Below, in pieces: positions 8,617-17,386 of a DNA stretch of 64,000 bases. Under the pieces are notes generated by a model, which was not told the origin of the DNA, did no database searches, and saw nothing but the letters and a program-made list of their open reading frames with translations. The position numbers were made by a program, and so were the translations under genes. This stretch comes from Streptomyces cadmiisoli (GTDB lineage: Bacteria; Actinomycetota; Actinomycetes; Streptomycetales; Streptomycetaceae): NCBI RefSeq assembly GCF_003261055.1, contig NZ_CP030073.1, positions 3,720,001-3,784,000 on the forward strand, written 5' to 3'. The stretch's first letter is position 1; every line of letters begins with the position of its first letter.

Positions 8617-10200
8617 ATGTCCGAGCCGGAAGAGATCGACATTCATACGACCGCGGGCAAGCTCGCGGACCTTCAGCGCCGCATCCAGGAGGCGACGCAC
8701 GCCGGTTCGGAACGCGCGGTCGACAAACAGCACGCCAAGGGCAAACTGACGGCCCGTGAGCGGATCGATCTCCTGATGGACGAGGGATCCTTCGTCGAAC
8801 TCGACGAGTTCGCCCGGCACCGCTCCACCAACTTCGGCCTGGAACACAACCGCCCCTACGGCGACGGCGTCGTCACCGGCTACGGCACCGTCGACGGCCG
8901 CCCCGTCGCCGTCTTCTCCCAGGACTTCACCGTCTTCGGCGGCGCCCTCGGCGAGGTCTACGGCCAGAAGATCGTCAAAGTCATGGACTTCGCCCTCAAG
9001 ACCGGCTGCCCCGTCATCGGCATCAACGACTCCGGCGGCGCCCGCATCCAGGAAGGCGTCGCCTCCCTCGGCGCCTACGGCGAGATCTTCCGCCGCAACA
9101 CCCACGCCTCCGGCGTCATCCCCCAGATCAGCCTCGTCGTCGGACCCTGCGCCGGCGGAGCCGTCTACTCCCCCGCCATCACCGACTTCACCGTCATGGT
9201 CGACCAGACCTCCCACATGTTCATCACCGGCCCCGACGTCATCAAGACCGTCACCGGCGAAGACGTCGGCTTCGAAGAACTCGGCGGCGCCCGCACCCAC
9301 AACACCACCTCCGGCGTCGCCCACCACATGGCCGGCGACGAGAAGGACGCCATCGAATACGTCAAACAGCTCCTGTCCTACCTGCCGTCCAACAACCTCA
9401 CCGAACCCCCCGCCTTCCCCGAGGAAGCCGACCTCACCCCCACCGACGAGGACCACGCACTCGACACCCTCGTCCCCGACAGCGCCAACCAGCCCTACGA
9501 CATGCACACGGTGATCGAACACATCCTGGACGACACCGAATTCTTCGAGACCCAGCCCCTGTTCGCCCCCAACATCCTCACCGGCTTCGGCCGCGTCGAA
9601 GGCCGCCCCGTCGGCATCGTCGCCAACCAGCCCATGCAGTTCGCCGGCTGCCTCGACATCACCGCCAGCGAAAAAGCCGCACGCTTCGTCCGCACCTGCG
9701 ACGCCTTCAACGTCCCCGTCCTGACCTTCGTCGACGTCCCCGGCTTCCTGCCCGGCGTCGGCCAGGAACACGACGGCATCATCCGCCGCGGCGCCAAACT
9801 CATCTACGCCTACGCCGAAGCCACCGTCCCCCTGATCACCGTCATCACCCGCAAAGCCTTCGGCGGCGCCTACGACGTCATGGGCTCCAAACACCTCGGC
9901 GCCGACCTCAACCTCGCCTGGCCCACCGCCCAGATCGCCGTCATGGGCGCCCAGGGCGCCGTCAACATCCTCCACCGCCGCACCATCACCGACGCCGACG
10001 ACCCCGACACCACCCGCACCCGCCTCATCACCGAATACGAAGACACCCTCCTCAACCCCTACATCGCCGCCGAACGCGGCTACGTCGACGCCGTCATCAT
10101 GCCCTCCGACACCCGCCGCCACATCGTCCGCGGCCTACGCCAACTCCGCACCAAACGCGCCACCCTGCCCCCCAAGAAACACGGCAACATCCCCCTGTGA
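8617..10200 (+). CDS. pccB: Propionyl-CoA carboxylase beta (carboxyltransferase) subunit
   Basis: The 527-residue carboxyltransferase moves CO2 from carboxybiotin to propionyl-CoA, giving methylmalonyl-CoA, a precursor for polyketides and odd-chain metabolism. Both crotonase-like halves are present, with CoA-binding loops such as [12 protein letters not shown] (N half) and [14 protein letters not shown] (C half), and the oxyanion Gly pairs in [11 protein letters not shown] and [11 protein letters not shown]. The ATG at 8617 has AGGGAG upstream. pccE follows 14 bases after the stop and accA2, encoding the biotinylated partner, lies 2 kb on. Third positions are almost all C, suggesting high expression. 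Propionyl- versus acetyl-CoA specificity is inferred from the pccE neighbour. Confidence 0.94.
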   Translation: MSEPEEIDIHTTAGKLADLQRRIQEATHAGSERAVDKQHAKGKLTARERIDLLMDEGSFVELDEFARHRSTNFGLEHNRPYGDGVVTGYGTVDGRPVAVFSQDFTVFGGALGEVYGQKIVKVMDFALKTGCPVIGINDSGGARIQEGVASLGAYGEIFRRNTHASGVIPQISLVVGPCAGGAVYSPAITDFTVMVDQTSHMFITGPDVIKTVTGEDVGFEELGGARTHNTTSGVAHHMAGDEKDAIEYVKQLLSYLPSNNLTEPPAFPEEADLTPTDEDHALDTLVPDSANQPYDMHTVIEHILDDTEFFETQPLFAPNILTGFGRVEGRPVGIVANQPMQFAGCLDITASEKAARFVRTCDAFNVPVLTFVDVPGFLPGVGQEHDGIIRRGAKLIYAYAEATVPLITVITRKAFGGAYDVMGSKHLGADLNLAWPTAQIAVMGAQGAVNILHRRTITDADDPDTTRTRLITEYEDTLLNPYIAAERGYVDAVIMPSDTRRHIVRGLRQLRTKRATLPPKKHGNIPL

Positions 10201-10214
10201 CCCCGGAGCCACCC

Positions 10215-10424
10215 ATGACCATCAAAGTCGTACGGGGCAACCCCACCCCCGAGGAGCTCGCCGCCGCCCTGGCGGTGGTCAGAGCCCGCGCCGCGGCGGC
10301 GTCCGCCGTGCCGCCCGGCGCCACCGGCCCGCGGGACGCCTGGTCGGACCCGTCGCGCGTCGCCGCCCAGCACCTGCCCCAGCCGGGCCCGGCGTCCTGG
10401 GCGCGCACCTACTGGCCGGGCTAG
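10215..10424 (+). CDS. pccE: Acyl-CoA carboxylase epsilon subunit
   Basis: A 69-residue protein beginning MTIKVVRGNPTPEELAA and ending in ARTYWPG, the pattern of the small actinobacterial epsilon subunits that bind between the alpha and beta subunits and raise carboxylase activity. GGAG lies seven bases before the ATG. It is translated right after pccB and surely belongs to the same transcript. The last base of its TAG stop is the first base of the structured repeat that follows. Confidence 0.88.
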   Translation: MTIKVVRGNPTPEELAAALAVVRARAAAASAVPPGATGPRDAWSDPSRVAAQHLPQPGPASWARTYWPG

Positions 10425-10596
10425 GGCCTGTCGTCACATTCCTGTCGTTGCCCGAAGGGCGGCCCCGCGGCGTCCGGTGCGTGCTCTCGGCGTGCCGGGC
10501 GGAAGTCCTCGTACTGGACGTACTCGGGCTTTCGCCCGGTGCGGCGAGAGTGGGTGCCGGGCGTCGCGGGGCAGGCGGGAATTTGACGACAGGCCC
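10424..10596. repeat. Structured inverted-repeat element, copy A (173 bp)
   Basis: A perfect 13-bp terminal inverted repeat, GGGCCTGTCGTCA at 10424-10436 and its complement at 10584-10596, encloses a core that can fold into one long hairpin. Bases 10467-10544 match 20667-20744 of copy B at roughly nine positions in ten, in the same orientation. The arms GCCGGGCG/CGCCCGGT differ from those of copy B by a compensating base change. It adjoins the TAG stop of pccE in the context CTAG. It may act as a 3'-end or termination structure, or be a small non-autonomous mobile element. Confidence 0.8.
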
Positions 10597-10661
10597 CAGG
10601 GCCTGGGCCGGTGATCGGGCCGTGTCTGTCCTGGCGGCGTCCGCGGCCCGTTCGCAGAAGT

Positions 10662-10677
10662 TGAGTACGCGTACTCA
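10662..10677. promoter_or_regulatory. 16-bp perfect palindrome, candidate operator
   Basis: TGAGTACGCGTACTCA is a perfect palindrome 36 bases upstream of the small membrane-protein gene. Its position between copy A of the repeat and that gene suggests a dimeric regulator-binding site in a promoter. No regulator can be named. Confidence 0.5.
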
Positions 10678-10713
10678 GGCGCCGCCCGACGTCACCGCCC
10701 GACGATCGAAGGC

Positions 10714-10842
10714 ATGCTGTGGTCCGACCCGGAGAACGAGCCGCCCGAGGAACTGCGCGAGACGCAGAAGATGTTGCGGCGGCTCGGTGTTCTCGTGGCG
10801 CTGGCCATGGTGCTCACGATGATCGTGATCGGGCTGGGCTGA
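10714..10842 (+). CDS. Small conserved membrane protein (42 residues)
   Basis: The frame starting [18 protein letters not shown] encodes a short acidic cytoplasmic part with a Pro/Glu-rich start (about 1-20), a basic KMLRRL border and a single transmembrane helix (about 24-41) that ends at the C terminus. It lies 55 bases before maf. No standard ribosome site at good spacing is visible. From memory a near-identical protein is conserved at this place in other Streptomyces, which argues it is real. The function is unknown. Confidence 0.75.
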   Translation: MLWSDPENEPPEELRETQKMLRRLGVLVALAMVLTMIVIGLG

Positions 10843-10897
10843 CCACCCGCGAACCCGGCCGTTCTGCGGGGGCCGGCCCGGCCCGTACCCTGATCGC

Positions 10898-11518
10898 ATG
10901 ACCGATCAGCCGCGCCGCCGACTCGTCCTCGCCTCCCAGTCCCCCGCCCGGCTCGGACTGCTGCGCCAGGCCGGACTCGACCCCGAGGTGATCGTCAGCG
11001 GCGTGGACGAGGACGCGGTCACCGCGCCCACCCCCGCGGAGCTGGCGCTAGCCCTGGCCGAGGCGAAGGCCTCGGTGGTGGCCGCCCGGCCCGAGGTCAA
11101 GGGCGCCCTGGTGATCGGCTGCGACTCCGTGCTCGACCTGGACGGCCAGGCGCTGGGCAAGCCCGCCGACGCCGAGGAGGCCGTCGCGCGCTGGAAGGCG
11201 ATGCGCGGACGGGCCGGCACGCTCCAGACCGGCCACTGCATCTACGACACGCTGAGCGGGCGGTACGCCTCCGCCACCGCCTCCACGGTCGTCCGTTTCG
11301 GTGAGCCCACCGACGCGGAGATCGCCGCCTACGTCGCCTCCGGTGAGCCGCTCTACGTCGCCGGCGCGTTCACCCTGGACGGCCGCTCGGCCCCGTTCAT
11401 CGACGGCATCGACGGCGACCACGGCAACGTGATCGGCATCAGCCTGCCGCTGGTGCGCCGCCTGCTGGCCGATCTGGGGGTCGGGATCACGGAGCTGTGG
11501 GCGCCGGCGGAGGGCTGA
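10898..11518 (+). CDS. maf: Maf-family nucleoside triphosphate pyrophosphatase
   Basis: A 206-residue house-cleaning pyrophosphatase that hydrolyses non-canonical or excess dTTP/UTP-type nucleotides to monophosphates. The signature LASQSPAR at the N terminus, [12 protein letters not shown] with the catalytic Asp, KP(A)DAEEA and the C-terminal [13 protein letters not shown] are all present. TACCCT at 10886-10891 ends seven bases before the ATG and there is no Shine-Dalgarno sequence, so the mRNA is probably leaderless. Its last 32 bases overlap the 3' end of a convergent membrane-protein gene. Confidence 0.9.
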   Translation: MTDQPRRRLVLASQSPARLGLLRQAGLDPEVIVSGVDEDAVTAPTPAELALALAEAKASVVAARPEVKGALVIGCDSVLDLDGQALGKPADAEEAVARWKAMRGRAGTLQTGHCIYDTLSGRYASATASTVVRFGEPTDAEIAAYVASGEPLYVAGAFTLDGRSAPFIDGIDGDHGNVIGISLPLVRRLLADLGVGITELWAPAEG

Positions 11519-11963
11519 CCGGGGAGCCGCCGTCCCCCTTGCCGCCCGCCGGTACCGCGTCGGCCGGCTCCGCCCGGCCGTCGTAGGTCATCAGCAGCAG
11601 CACGATCAGGCCGAGCACCACCACCATGAGGAGGAACGCGGTCCAGCCCACCAGCCCCCAGGTGAACGCGCCCAGCAGGCCGTGCACGACGGCGGCGCTG
11701 ATCAGCAGGACCCGTCCGAACCCGGCGGGAGCCCGGTCGCGCAGGGCGACGAGCAGGGCCACCAGGCCGCACAGGGCGAAGTAGAGGCCGAAGACGACCC
11801 CGCCGGCCTTCGAGGACACGGACATCACGTCCGGGTCCAGCCCGGCCAGGGACATGTCCTGACGGTCCACCACGACCCCCAGGAACCAGTTCAGCGCGGC
11901 CACGCCGAGCGCCTCCGCGAAGAGCACGACCGCCACGATCCAAGCCACCGGCCTGCGCACCAC
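11487..11963 (-). CDS. Four-helix integral membrane protein of unknown function
   Basis: The 158-residue product shows four hydrophobic helices (about 6-30, 52-72, 82-102, 105-126) with short loops and a soluble Gly/Pro-rich tail. The loop between helices 1 and 2 has the pattern [15 protein letters not shown]. No enzymatic motif is seen. The start is a GTG at 11963. The gene is convergent with maf and overlaps it by 32 bases. Similar proteins sit next to maf in other streptomycetes (from memory), but no function is known. Confidence 0.78.
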   Translation of the reverse strand: MVRRPVAWIVAVVLFAEALGVAALNWFLGVVVDRQDMSLAGLDPDVMSVSSKAGGVVFGLYFALCGLVALLVALRDRAPAGFGRVLLISAAVVHGLLGAFTWGLVGWTAFLLMVVVLGLIVLLLMTYDGRAEPADAVPAGGKGDGGSPVSPPPAPTAP

Positions 11964-12354
11964 CGGTCCCCACCCACTTCCCGAGCCGCCGAGCCGTCCG
12001 GCCTCGTCCGGCCGGCACTGCTGTTACCCCAAGTACGTTCGAGCCGTCGTGAACGCTACTAACGGGTAAACCCGGGGACAAGGGTTCTGCGGAAGGCAAA
12101 GATGCATTGGGCCATTCGTAGGGACTCGACAAAGAAACCGGGTGGGGCGCAGCACGCTCTCACAGAGACCTTGACCACATCGGAGGGCTAGGGTTTTCCG
12201 GAGGAATCCTGCGTAGCACCGTGCGACATGGGATTTCGCGGGTCGAGCGAGCCTCGCATCACGCTCCGTGTGGGCAAGCTCACCACTGGGGACGGGTCGA
12301 AGTGCCGTGTCGGCAGTCCCTAAACTCGGCTTGTTTCAAGGAGGGAGCCTCATC
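11964..12354. other. Intergenic region upstream of accA2
   Basis: This 391-base gap separates the divergent membrane-protein and accA2 genes. It contains a less G+C-rich stretch with TTGACC at 12171 and TAGGGT at 12189, too close together to be one promoter, and a possible 31-codon upstream frame at 12228-12323 that ends just before the accA2 ribosome site AAGGAGG (about 12338-12344). No stable gene is evident. Confidence 0.5.
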
Positions 12355-14127
12355 GTGCGCAAGGTGCTCATCGCCAATCGTGGCGAAATCGCTGTCCGCG
12401 TGGCCCGGGCGTGCCGGGATGCCGGCATCGCGAGCGTGGCCGTCTACGCCGACCCGGACCGGGACGCTCTGCATGTCCGCGCCGCGGATGAGGCGTTCGC
12501 TCTGGGCGGTGACACCCCGGCGAGCAGCTACCTCGATTTCGAGAAGGTGTTGCGGGCGGCGCGGGAGTCGGGTGCGGACGCGGTCCATCCGGGGTACGGC
12601 TTCTTGTCGGAGAACGCGGAGTTCGCGCAGGCGGTGCTGGACGCGGGGCTGGTGTGGATCGGTCCGCCGCCGCAGGCGATCCGGGATCTGGGGGACAAGG
12701 TCGCCGCCCGGCACATCGCGCAGCGGGCCGGGGCGCCGCTGGTGGCGGGGACGCCGGATCCGGTCTCGGGTGCGCCCGAGGTGGTGGCGTTCGCCGAGGA
12801 GCACGGTCTGCCGATCGCGATCAAGGCGGCGTTCGGTGGTGGCGGGCGCGGTCTGAAGGTGGCCCGCACGCTGGAGGAAGTGCCGGAGCTGTACGAGTCG
12901 GCGGTACGTGAGGCGGTGGCCGCGTTCGGCCGGGGCGAGTGCTTCGTCGAGCGGTACCTCGACAAGCCCCGGCACGTGGAGACCCAGTGCCTGGCCGACC
13001 GCCACGGCAACGTCGTGGTGGTCTCCACGCGTGACTGCTCGCTGCAGCGCCGCCACCAGAAACTGGTCGAGGAAGCCCCCGCGCCGTTCCTGTCGCCGGC
13101 GCAGGTCCAGGAGCTGTACCGGGCCTCGAAGGCGATCCTGAAGGAGGCCGGCTACGTCGGTGCCGGCACCGTGGAGTTCCTCGTCGGCACCGACGGCACC
13201 ATCTCCTTCCTCGAGGTCAACACCCGCCTCCAGGTCGAGCACCCGGTCACCGAGGAAGTCGCCGGGATCGACCTGGTCCGTGAGATGTTCCGGATCGCCG
13301 ACGGCGAGGAACTCGGCTACGACGACCCGCCGCTGCGCGGACACTCCTTCGAGTTCCGCATCAACGGCGAGGACCCCGGCCGCAACTTCCTGCCCGCCCC
13401 CGGCACCGTCACCGCCTTCACCCCGCCCACCGGCCCCGGAGTCCGCCTGGACGCAGGAGTCGAGTCCGGCAGCGTGATCGGCCCGGCCTGGGACTCCCTG
13501 CTCGCCAAACTGATCGTGACCGGCCGCACCCGCGCCGAAGCACTCCAGCGCGCCTCCCGGGCGCTCGCGGAGTTCCAGGTCGAGGGCATGGCCACCGCGA
13601 TCCCCTTCCACCGCGCCGTGGTCACCGATCCCGCCTTCGCTCCCGAGCTGTCCGGATCGGACGATCCCTTCACGGTCCACACCCGCTGGATCGAGACCGA
13701 GTTCGTCAACGACATCAAGCCCTTCGCGTCGCCGGCCGACACCGACACCGACGAGGAAGCCGGCCGTGAGACCGTCGTCGTCGAGGTCGGCGGCAAGCGC
13801 CTGGAGGTCTCCCTGCCCGTCTCGCTGGGCATGTCCCTGGCCCGGACCGGCCTGGCCGCCGGCGCCAAACCCAAACGACGCGCCGCGAAGAAGTCCGGCC
13901 CCGCGGCCTCCGGCGACACCCTCGCCTCACCCATGCAGGGCACCATCGTCAAGGTCGCCGTCGAAGAAGGCCAGCAGGTCCAGGAAGGCGACCTCGTCGT
14001 CGTCCTGGAAGCCATGAAGATGGAACAGCCCCTCAACGCCCACAGGTCCGGCACCATCAAGGGCCTCACCGCCGACGTCGGCGCCTCCATCACCTCCGGC
14101 GCCCTCATCTGCGAGATCAAGGACTGA
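12355..14127 (+). CDS. accA2: Acyl-CoA carboxylase alpha subunit (biotin carboxylase and carrier)
   Basis: The 590-residue subunit carboxylates its own biotin with ATP and bicarbonate and presents it to carboxyltransferases such as PccB. The biotin carboxylase part opens with [18 protein letters not shown], contains the ATP-grasp loop [12 protein letters not shown] and [14 protein letters not shown], and ends near residue 450. The C-terminal carrier domain has the biotinylation motif EAMKMEQ, with Lys at about 555. The GTG at 12355 follows an AAGGAGGG site; the open frame upstream lacks homology. Streptomyces carry near-identical accA1/accA2 genes, so the symbol rests on neighbourhood (pccB, pccE, birA, deoR). 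Confidence 0.93.
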   Translation: MRKVLIANRGEIAVRVARACRDAGIASVAVYADPDRDALHVRAADEAFALGGDTPASSYLDFEKVLRAARESGADAVHPGYGFLSENAEFAQAVLDAGLVWIGPPPQAIRDLGDKVAARHIAQRAGAPLVAGTPDPVSGAPEVVAFAEEHGLPIAIKAAFGGGGRGLKVARTLEEVPELYESAVREAVAAFGRGECFVERYLDKPRHVETQCLADRHGNVVVVSTRDCSLQRRHQKLVEEAPAPFLSPAQVQELYRASKAILKEAGYVGAGTVEFLVGTDGTISFLEVNTRLQVEHPVTEEVAGIDLVREMFRIADGEELGYDDPPLRGHSFEFRINGEDPGRNFLPAPGTVTAFTPPTGPGVRLDAGVESGSVIGPAWDSLLAKLIVTGRTRAEALQRASRALAEFQVEGMATAIPFHRAVVTDPAFAPELSGSDDPFTVHTRWIETEFVNDIKPFASPADTDTDEEAGRETVVVEVGGKRLEVSLPVSLGMSLARTGLAAGAKPKRRAAKKSGPAASGDTLASPMQGTIVKVAVEEGQQVQEGDLVVVLEAMKMEQPLNAHRSGTIKGLTADVGASITSGALICEIKD

Positions 14128-14696
14128 CGGCCCCGACCGCACAGCGGTCGAGGAGACGGACGCGGCGGCGCGTTCGGCGAGGGTCTCCCTCGCCGGGCGG
14201 GCCGCCGCGGCGTTGTGTCCCCGGGTCGGCCGTCCGGCCGTCACGTCCGCCCGGACACCGGTGCCGCCCCCGGCGAACGGGGACACTCCAGCCGTCCGGT
14301 GACTCCACCCGACGCCAGGTCGTCCCGGGGCCGTGCCGTCCCGATGACCCGTCATGCCGACGCCGCGTCACCCTGACGGCCGAGCGTCGTCGCGGAGGTT
14401 CCGGCGGGCCGGCGTCGCGCCACGGCAGACGGTCCACCGGCCGACGCACCGCCATCCGGACGGCCCAACGCCGCGAAGACACGGCGTGCGACGCGAGCCG
14501 ACTCCATGACCCCGCGGCTCACCGTCGGCAGAGGCCCCATGCCCGAGCTGATCCCACCGTCGGCGGAGGCCCATGACCTGAGCTGATCCCACCGTCGGCG
14601 GAAGCCGCCACCCGAACCGGATTCACCGTTGGCGGAGGCCCACCACGCGGGCCCGATGCACCACCGGCGGAATCCCGTCACCCGAACGAACCGGAT
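14128..14696. other. Long non-coding gap between accA2 and the DeoR gene
   Basis: These 569 bases hold the accA2 terminator hairpins at the left and a degenerate ~35-bp tandem repeat at the right. The middle shows no frame with plausible codon bias, start and homology; translated fragments are low-complexity Arg/Pro/Gly. It may be a decayed or expanded region. Confidence 0.55.
14134..14195. terminator. Two tandem hairpins after accA2
   Basis: CGACCGC/GCGGTCG (14134-14150, 3-base loop) is followed by a perfect 9-bp stem CGGCGAGGG/CCCTCGCCG (14175-14195, 3-base loop). They lie just past the accA2 stop and probably terminate its transcript. Confidence 0.6.
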
Positions 14697-14735
14697 TCAC
14701 CGTCGGCGGAGGTCCGCCACCCGGGCCCGTTCCGT
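14521..14735. repeat. Six-unit ~35-bp degenerate tandem repeat
   Basis: Units start with ACCGTCGGCGGAGG or close variants at about 14521, 14556, 14591, 14625, 14663 and 14699, giving periods of 34-38 bp. Units drift by substitutions and small indels. The last unit runs into the 3' coding end of the DeoR-family gene, whose stop is at 14697-14699. Confidence 0.7.
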
Positions 14736-15665
14736 TCCCGGCGGCTGGTCGCCCAGGACCGCAGCCGTACGGAGGGTGGGGCCGCCGGGGACCTGGCCGC
14801 GGCGCGGCCCCGGGAGCGGTACGTCCCGGCGCTGCTGACGCGCCGGGCCGGCATCACCCCCCACGTTTCCGTTTCCCGGGGCGCCGGTCCCCGCCACCGC
14901 GATCTGCACGCCCTGGTCGGCCAGCGCCTGCAACTCGGTGGCCGCACGGTCGTCGTGCGGCGGGGGCTCGTCCGTCACCAGCCGGGTGATCAGATCGGTC
15001 GGGACCGTCTGGAACATCGTGTCGGTGCCGAGCTTGGTGTGGTCCGCGAGGACCACCACCTCCGCGGCGGCCTGGACGAGTGCGCGGTCGACGGAGGCCG
15101 AGAGCATGTTGGACGTGGACAGTCCGCGCTCGGCGGTCAGACCGCTTCCGGACAGGAAGGCCCGGGACACCCGCAGCCCCTGGAGGGACTGCTCGGCGCC
15201 GGAGCCGACCAGGGCGTAGTTGGAACCGCGGAGGGTCCCGCCGGTCATCACGACCTCCACCCGGTTGGCGTGGGCGAGCGCCTGGGCCACCAGGAGGGAG
15301 TTGGTGACGACGGTCAGGCCGGGGACCCGGGCGAGCCGGCGGGCCAGCTCCTGCGTGGTCGTCCCCGCCCCGACCACGATGGCCTCGCCCTCTTCGACGA
15401 AGCCCGCGGCGAGATCGGCGATGGCCGTCTTCTCGGCGGTCGCGAGATGTGACTTCTGCGGAAAGCCGGACTCCCGCGTGAATCCGCCCGGCAGTACCGC
15501 ACCGCCGTGCCGGCGGTCTAGGAGTCCTTCTGCCTCCAGTGCGCGCACGTCCCGCCGTACGGTCACTTCGGAGGTCTGGACGACGCGGGCGAGCTCACGG
15601 AGCGACACGGCCCCGTTCGCTCGCACCATTTCGAGGATCAACTGGCGACGTTCTGCAGCGAACAC
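14697..15665 (-). CDS. DeoR-family transcriptional regulator
   Basis: An N-terminal winged helix-turn-helix (about 1-57; RRQLILEMVRANGAVSLREL and SEVTVRRDVRALE) is followed by a DeoR sugar-phosphate sensor domain (about 75-235) with the typical VGAGTTTQELARRL and ADHTKLG motifs. The usual family length is near 255 residues, but this frame runs to 322 with a Gly/Pro/Arg-rich tail after residue 260 that overlaps a tandem repeat. Translation begins at GTG 15665 with a TACTGT -10 box eight bases upstream. It could control the neighbouring nucleoside genes, whose breakdown yields pentose phosphates, but its own promoter lacks the shared operator, so this is only a possibility. Confidence 0.82.
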   Translation of the reverse strand: MFAAERRQLILEMVRANGAVSLRELARVVQTSEVTVRRDVRALEAEGLLDRRHGGAVLPGGFTRESGFPQKSHLATAEKTAIADLAAGFVEEGEAIVVGAGTTTQELARRLARVPGLTVVTNSLLVAQALAHANRVEVVMTGGTLRGSNYALVGSGAEQSLQGLRVSRAFLSGSGLTAERGLSTSNMLSASVDRALVQAAAEVVVLADHTKLGTDTMFQTVPTDLITRLVTDEPPPHDDRAATELQALADQGVQIAVAGTGAPGNGNVGGDAGPARQQRRDVPLPGPRRGQVPGGPTLRTAAVLGDQPPGTERARVADLRRR

Positions 15666-15797
15666 GAAACTGACAGTAACCCCAACGACCGTCTGCTTTC
15701 AGCAGTTTGCGCCGAATAACAGAAGTTGTTCGCACACAGCAGCGGGAAGTGGTATAGGAACCTACTCTCCCCGCCTATGCCGCCCGCATGGGCGGCA

Positions 15798-15820
15798 ACT
15801 CCCCGTGACCAGCGGGGAGT
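15798..15820. terminator. Hairpin after the quinone reductase gene
   Basis: ACTCCCCG (15798-15805) pairs with CGGGGAGT (15813-15820) around a 7-base loop, 13 bases past the stop of the minus-strand gene ending at 15833. Confidence 0.55.
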
Positions 15821-15832
15821 CGGTTTCGGCCG

Positions 15833-17281
15833 TCAGACTTCGCCGGTCGCCTTGCGGGTGTACAGCTGCCGCGCCACCTCGGCGATCGACCCCGAAAGGG
15901 AGGGGTACACGGTGAACGCGTTCGCGATCTGTTCGACCGTCAGATTGTTGTCGACGGCGATCGAGATGGGATGGATCAGCTCCGAGGCGCGCGGTGCGAC
16001 GACCACACCGCCGACCACGATGCCGGTGCCCGGCCGGCAGAACATCTTCACGAAGCCGTCCCGGATGCCCTGCATCTTGGCGCGCGGGTTGCGCAGGAGG
16101 GGCAGCTTCACGACCCGCGCCTCGATGACGCCGCCGTCCACGTCGGCCTGCGTGTAGCCGACCGTGGCGATCTCCGGGTCGGTGAAGACGTTGGAGGAGA
16201 CCGTCTTGAGGTCGAGGGGGGCCACCGCGTCGCCGAGGAAGTGGTAGACGGCGATGCGTCCCTGCATGGCGGCGACGGACGCGAGGGCGAAGACACCGGT
16301 CACGTCACCGGCCGCGTACACACCCGGGGCGGTCGTCCTGGACACCTTGTCGGTCCAGATGTGACCGGAGTCGCGCAGCTTGACGCCCGCCTCCTCCAGA
16401 CCCATGCCCGCGGAGTTGGGGACCGCGCCGACGGCCATCAGGCAGTGCGAGCCGGTGATGACCCGGCCGTCGGAGAGGGTGACCTCCACCCGGTCGCCGA
16501 CCCGCTTGGCGGAGGCGGCACGGGAGCGGGCCATCACGTTCATGCCACGGCGCCGGAAGACGTCCTCCAGCACGGCGGCGGCGTCCGGGTCCTCGCCGGG
16601 CAGCACGCGGTCGCGGGAGGAGACGAGGGTGACCTTGGAACCGAGCGCCTGGTAGGCGCCGGCGAACTCGGCGCCGGTGACACCGGAGCCGACCACGATG
16701 AGCTCCTCGGGGAGCTCGGTGAGGTCGTAGACCTGGGTCCAGTTCAGGATGCGCTCGCCGTCGGGCTGGGCGTCGGGCAGCTCGCGCGGGTGGCCGCCGG
16801 TGGCGATCAGCACCGCGTCGGCGGTGAGCGTCTCCTCGGTGCCGTCGGCGGCGGTGACGACGACCTTGCGGGAGCCGTCGAGGGCCTGCATGCCCTCCAG
16901 CCGGCCGCGGCCGCGCATCACCCGGGCGCCGGCCCGGGTGACGGAGGCGGTGATGTCGTGGGACTGGGCGAGCGCGAGGCGCTTGACGCGTCGGTTCACC
17001 TTGCCGAGGTCGACGCCGATGATGCGGGCGGCCTGCTCCTGCGGCGGGGTGTCGTCCTCGACGATGATCCCCAGCTCCTCGTAGGAGGAGTCGAAGGTTG
17101 TCATCACCTCGGCCGTGGCGATGAGCGTCTTCGACGGCACGCAGTCGGTCAGTACCGACGCTCCGCCCAGACCGTCGCAGTCGACGACGGTCACCTCCGC
17201 GCCGAGCTGCGCGGCCACCAGCGCCGCTTCATAGCCGCCGGGTCCGCCACCGATGATCACGATCCGAGTCACGTACTCCAT
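15833..17281 (-). CDS. lpdA: NAD(P)H-quinone reductase, LpdA type
   Basis: A 482-residue flavoprotein of the disulfide-reductase superfamily. The FAD motif RIVIIGGGPGGYEAA is at the N terminus, the NAD(P)H motif IVVGSGVTGAEFAGAY near residue 180 and the second FAD contact VYAAGDVTG near 310. In true dihydrolipoamide dehydrogenases the active site reads CxxxxC; here it is GGASVLTDCVPSK, so the first Cys is missing and only one remains. This matches Mycobacterium tuberculosis LpdA, an NAD(P)H-quinone reductase, not an E3 subunit. The start ATG at 17281 has GAGGGG upstream. No pyruvate dehydrogenase genes are near. Confidence 0.88.
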   Translation of the reverse strand: MEYVTRIVIIGGGPGGYEAALVAAQLGAEVTVVDCDGLGGASVLTDCVPSKTLIATAEVMTTFDSSYEELGIIVEDDTPPQEQAARIIGVDLGKVNRRVKRLALAQSHDITASVTRAGARVMRGRGRLEGMQALDGSRKVVVTAADGTEETLTADAVLIATGGHPRELPDAQPDGERILNWTQVYDLTELPEELIVVGSGVTGAEFAGAYQALGSKVTLVSSRDRVLPGEDPDAAAVLEDVFRRRGMNVMARSRAASAKRVGDRVEVTLSDGRVITGSHCLMAVGAVPNSAGMGLEEAGVKLRDSGHIWTDKVSRTTAPGVYAAGDVTGVFALASVAAMQGRIAVYHFLGDAVAPLDLKTVSSNVFTDPEIATVGYTQADVDGGVIEARVVKLPLLRNPRAKMQGIRDGFVKMFCRPGTGIVVGGVVVAPRASELIHPISIAVDNNLTVEQIANAFTVYPSLSGSIAEVARQLYTRKATGEV

Positions 17282-17386
17282 TGTCCCGCACCCCTCAACG
17301 TGCCACCGCCCCGGGGTTCGACCGGGCTATCACAGGTACCCCGGAGACGGAAGTGACAAGCGAGCCGACTGCCGTACGCTCGGTCC

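Noticed and set aside
8560..10122. A 520-codon open frame antisense to pccB rich in Gly, Val and Asp
   Set aside because: It mirrors pccB, whose third positions are nearly all C; the antisense frame has no family motifs and its composition is an artefact of that bias.
14128..14520. Possible small genes in the accA2-deoR gap
   Set aside because: All frames give Arg/Pro/Gly-rich products without plausible starts or family motifs.
14521..14735. ~35-bp periodic repeat considered as a CRISPR
   Set aside because: The units are contiguous and degenerate; there are no conserved repeats separated by unique spacers and no cas genes.
15833..17281. Annotation as dihydrolipoamide dehydrogenase (E3)
   Set aside because: The CxxxxC active-site pair is incomplete, so the quinone-reductase subfamily fits better.
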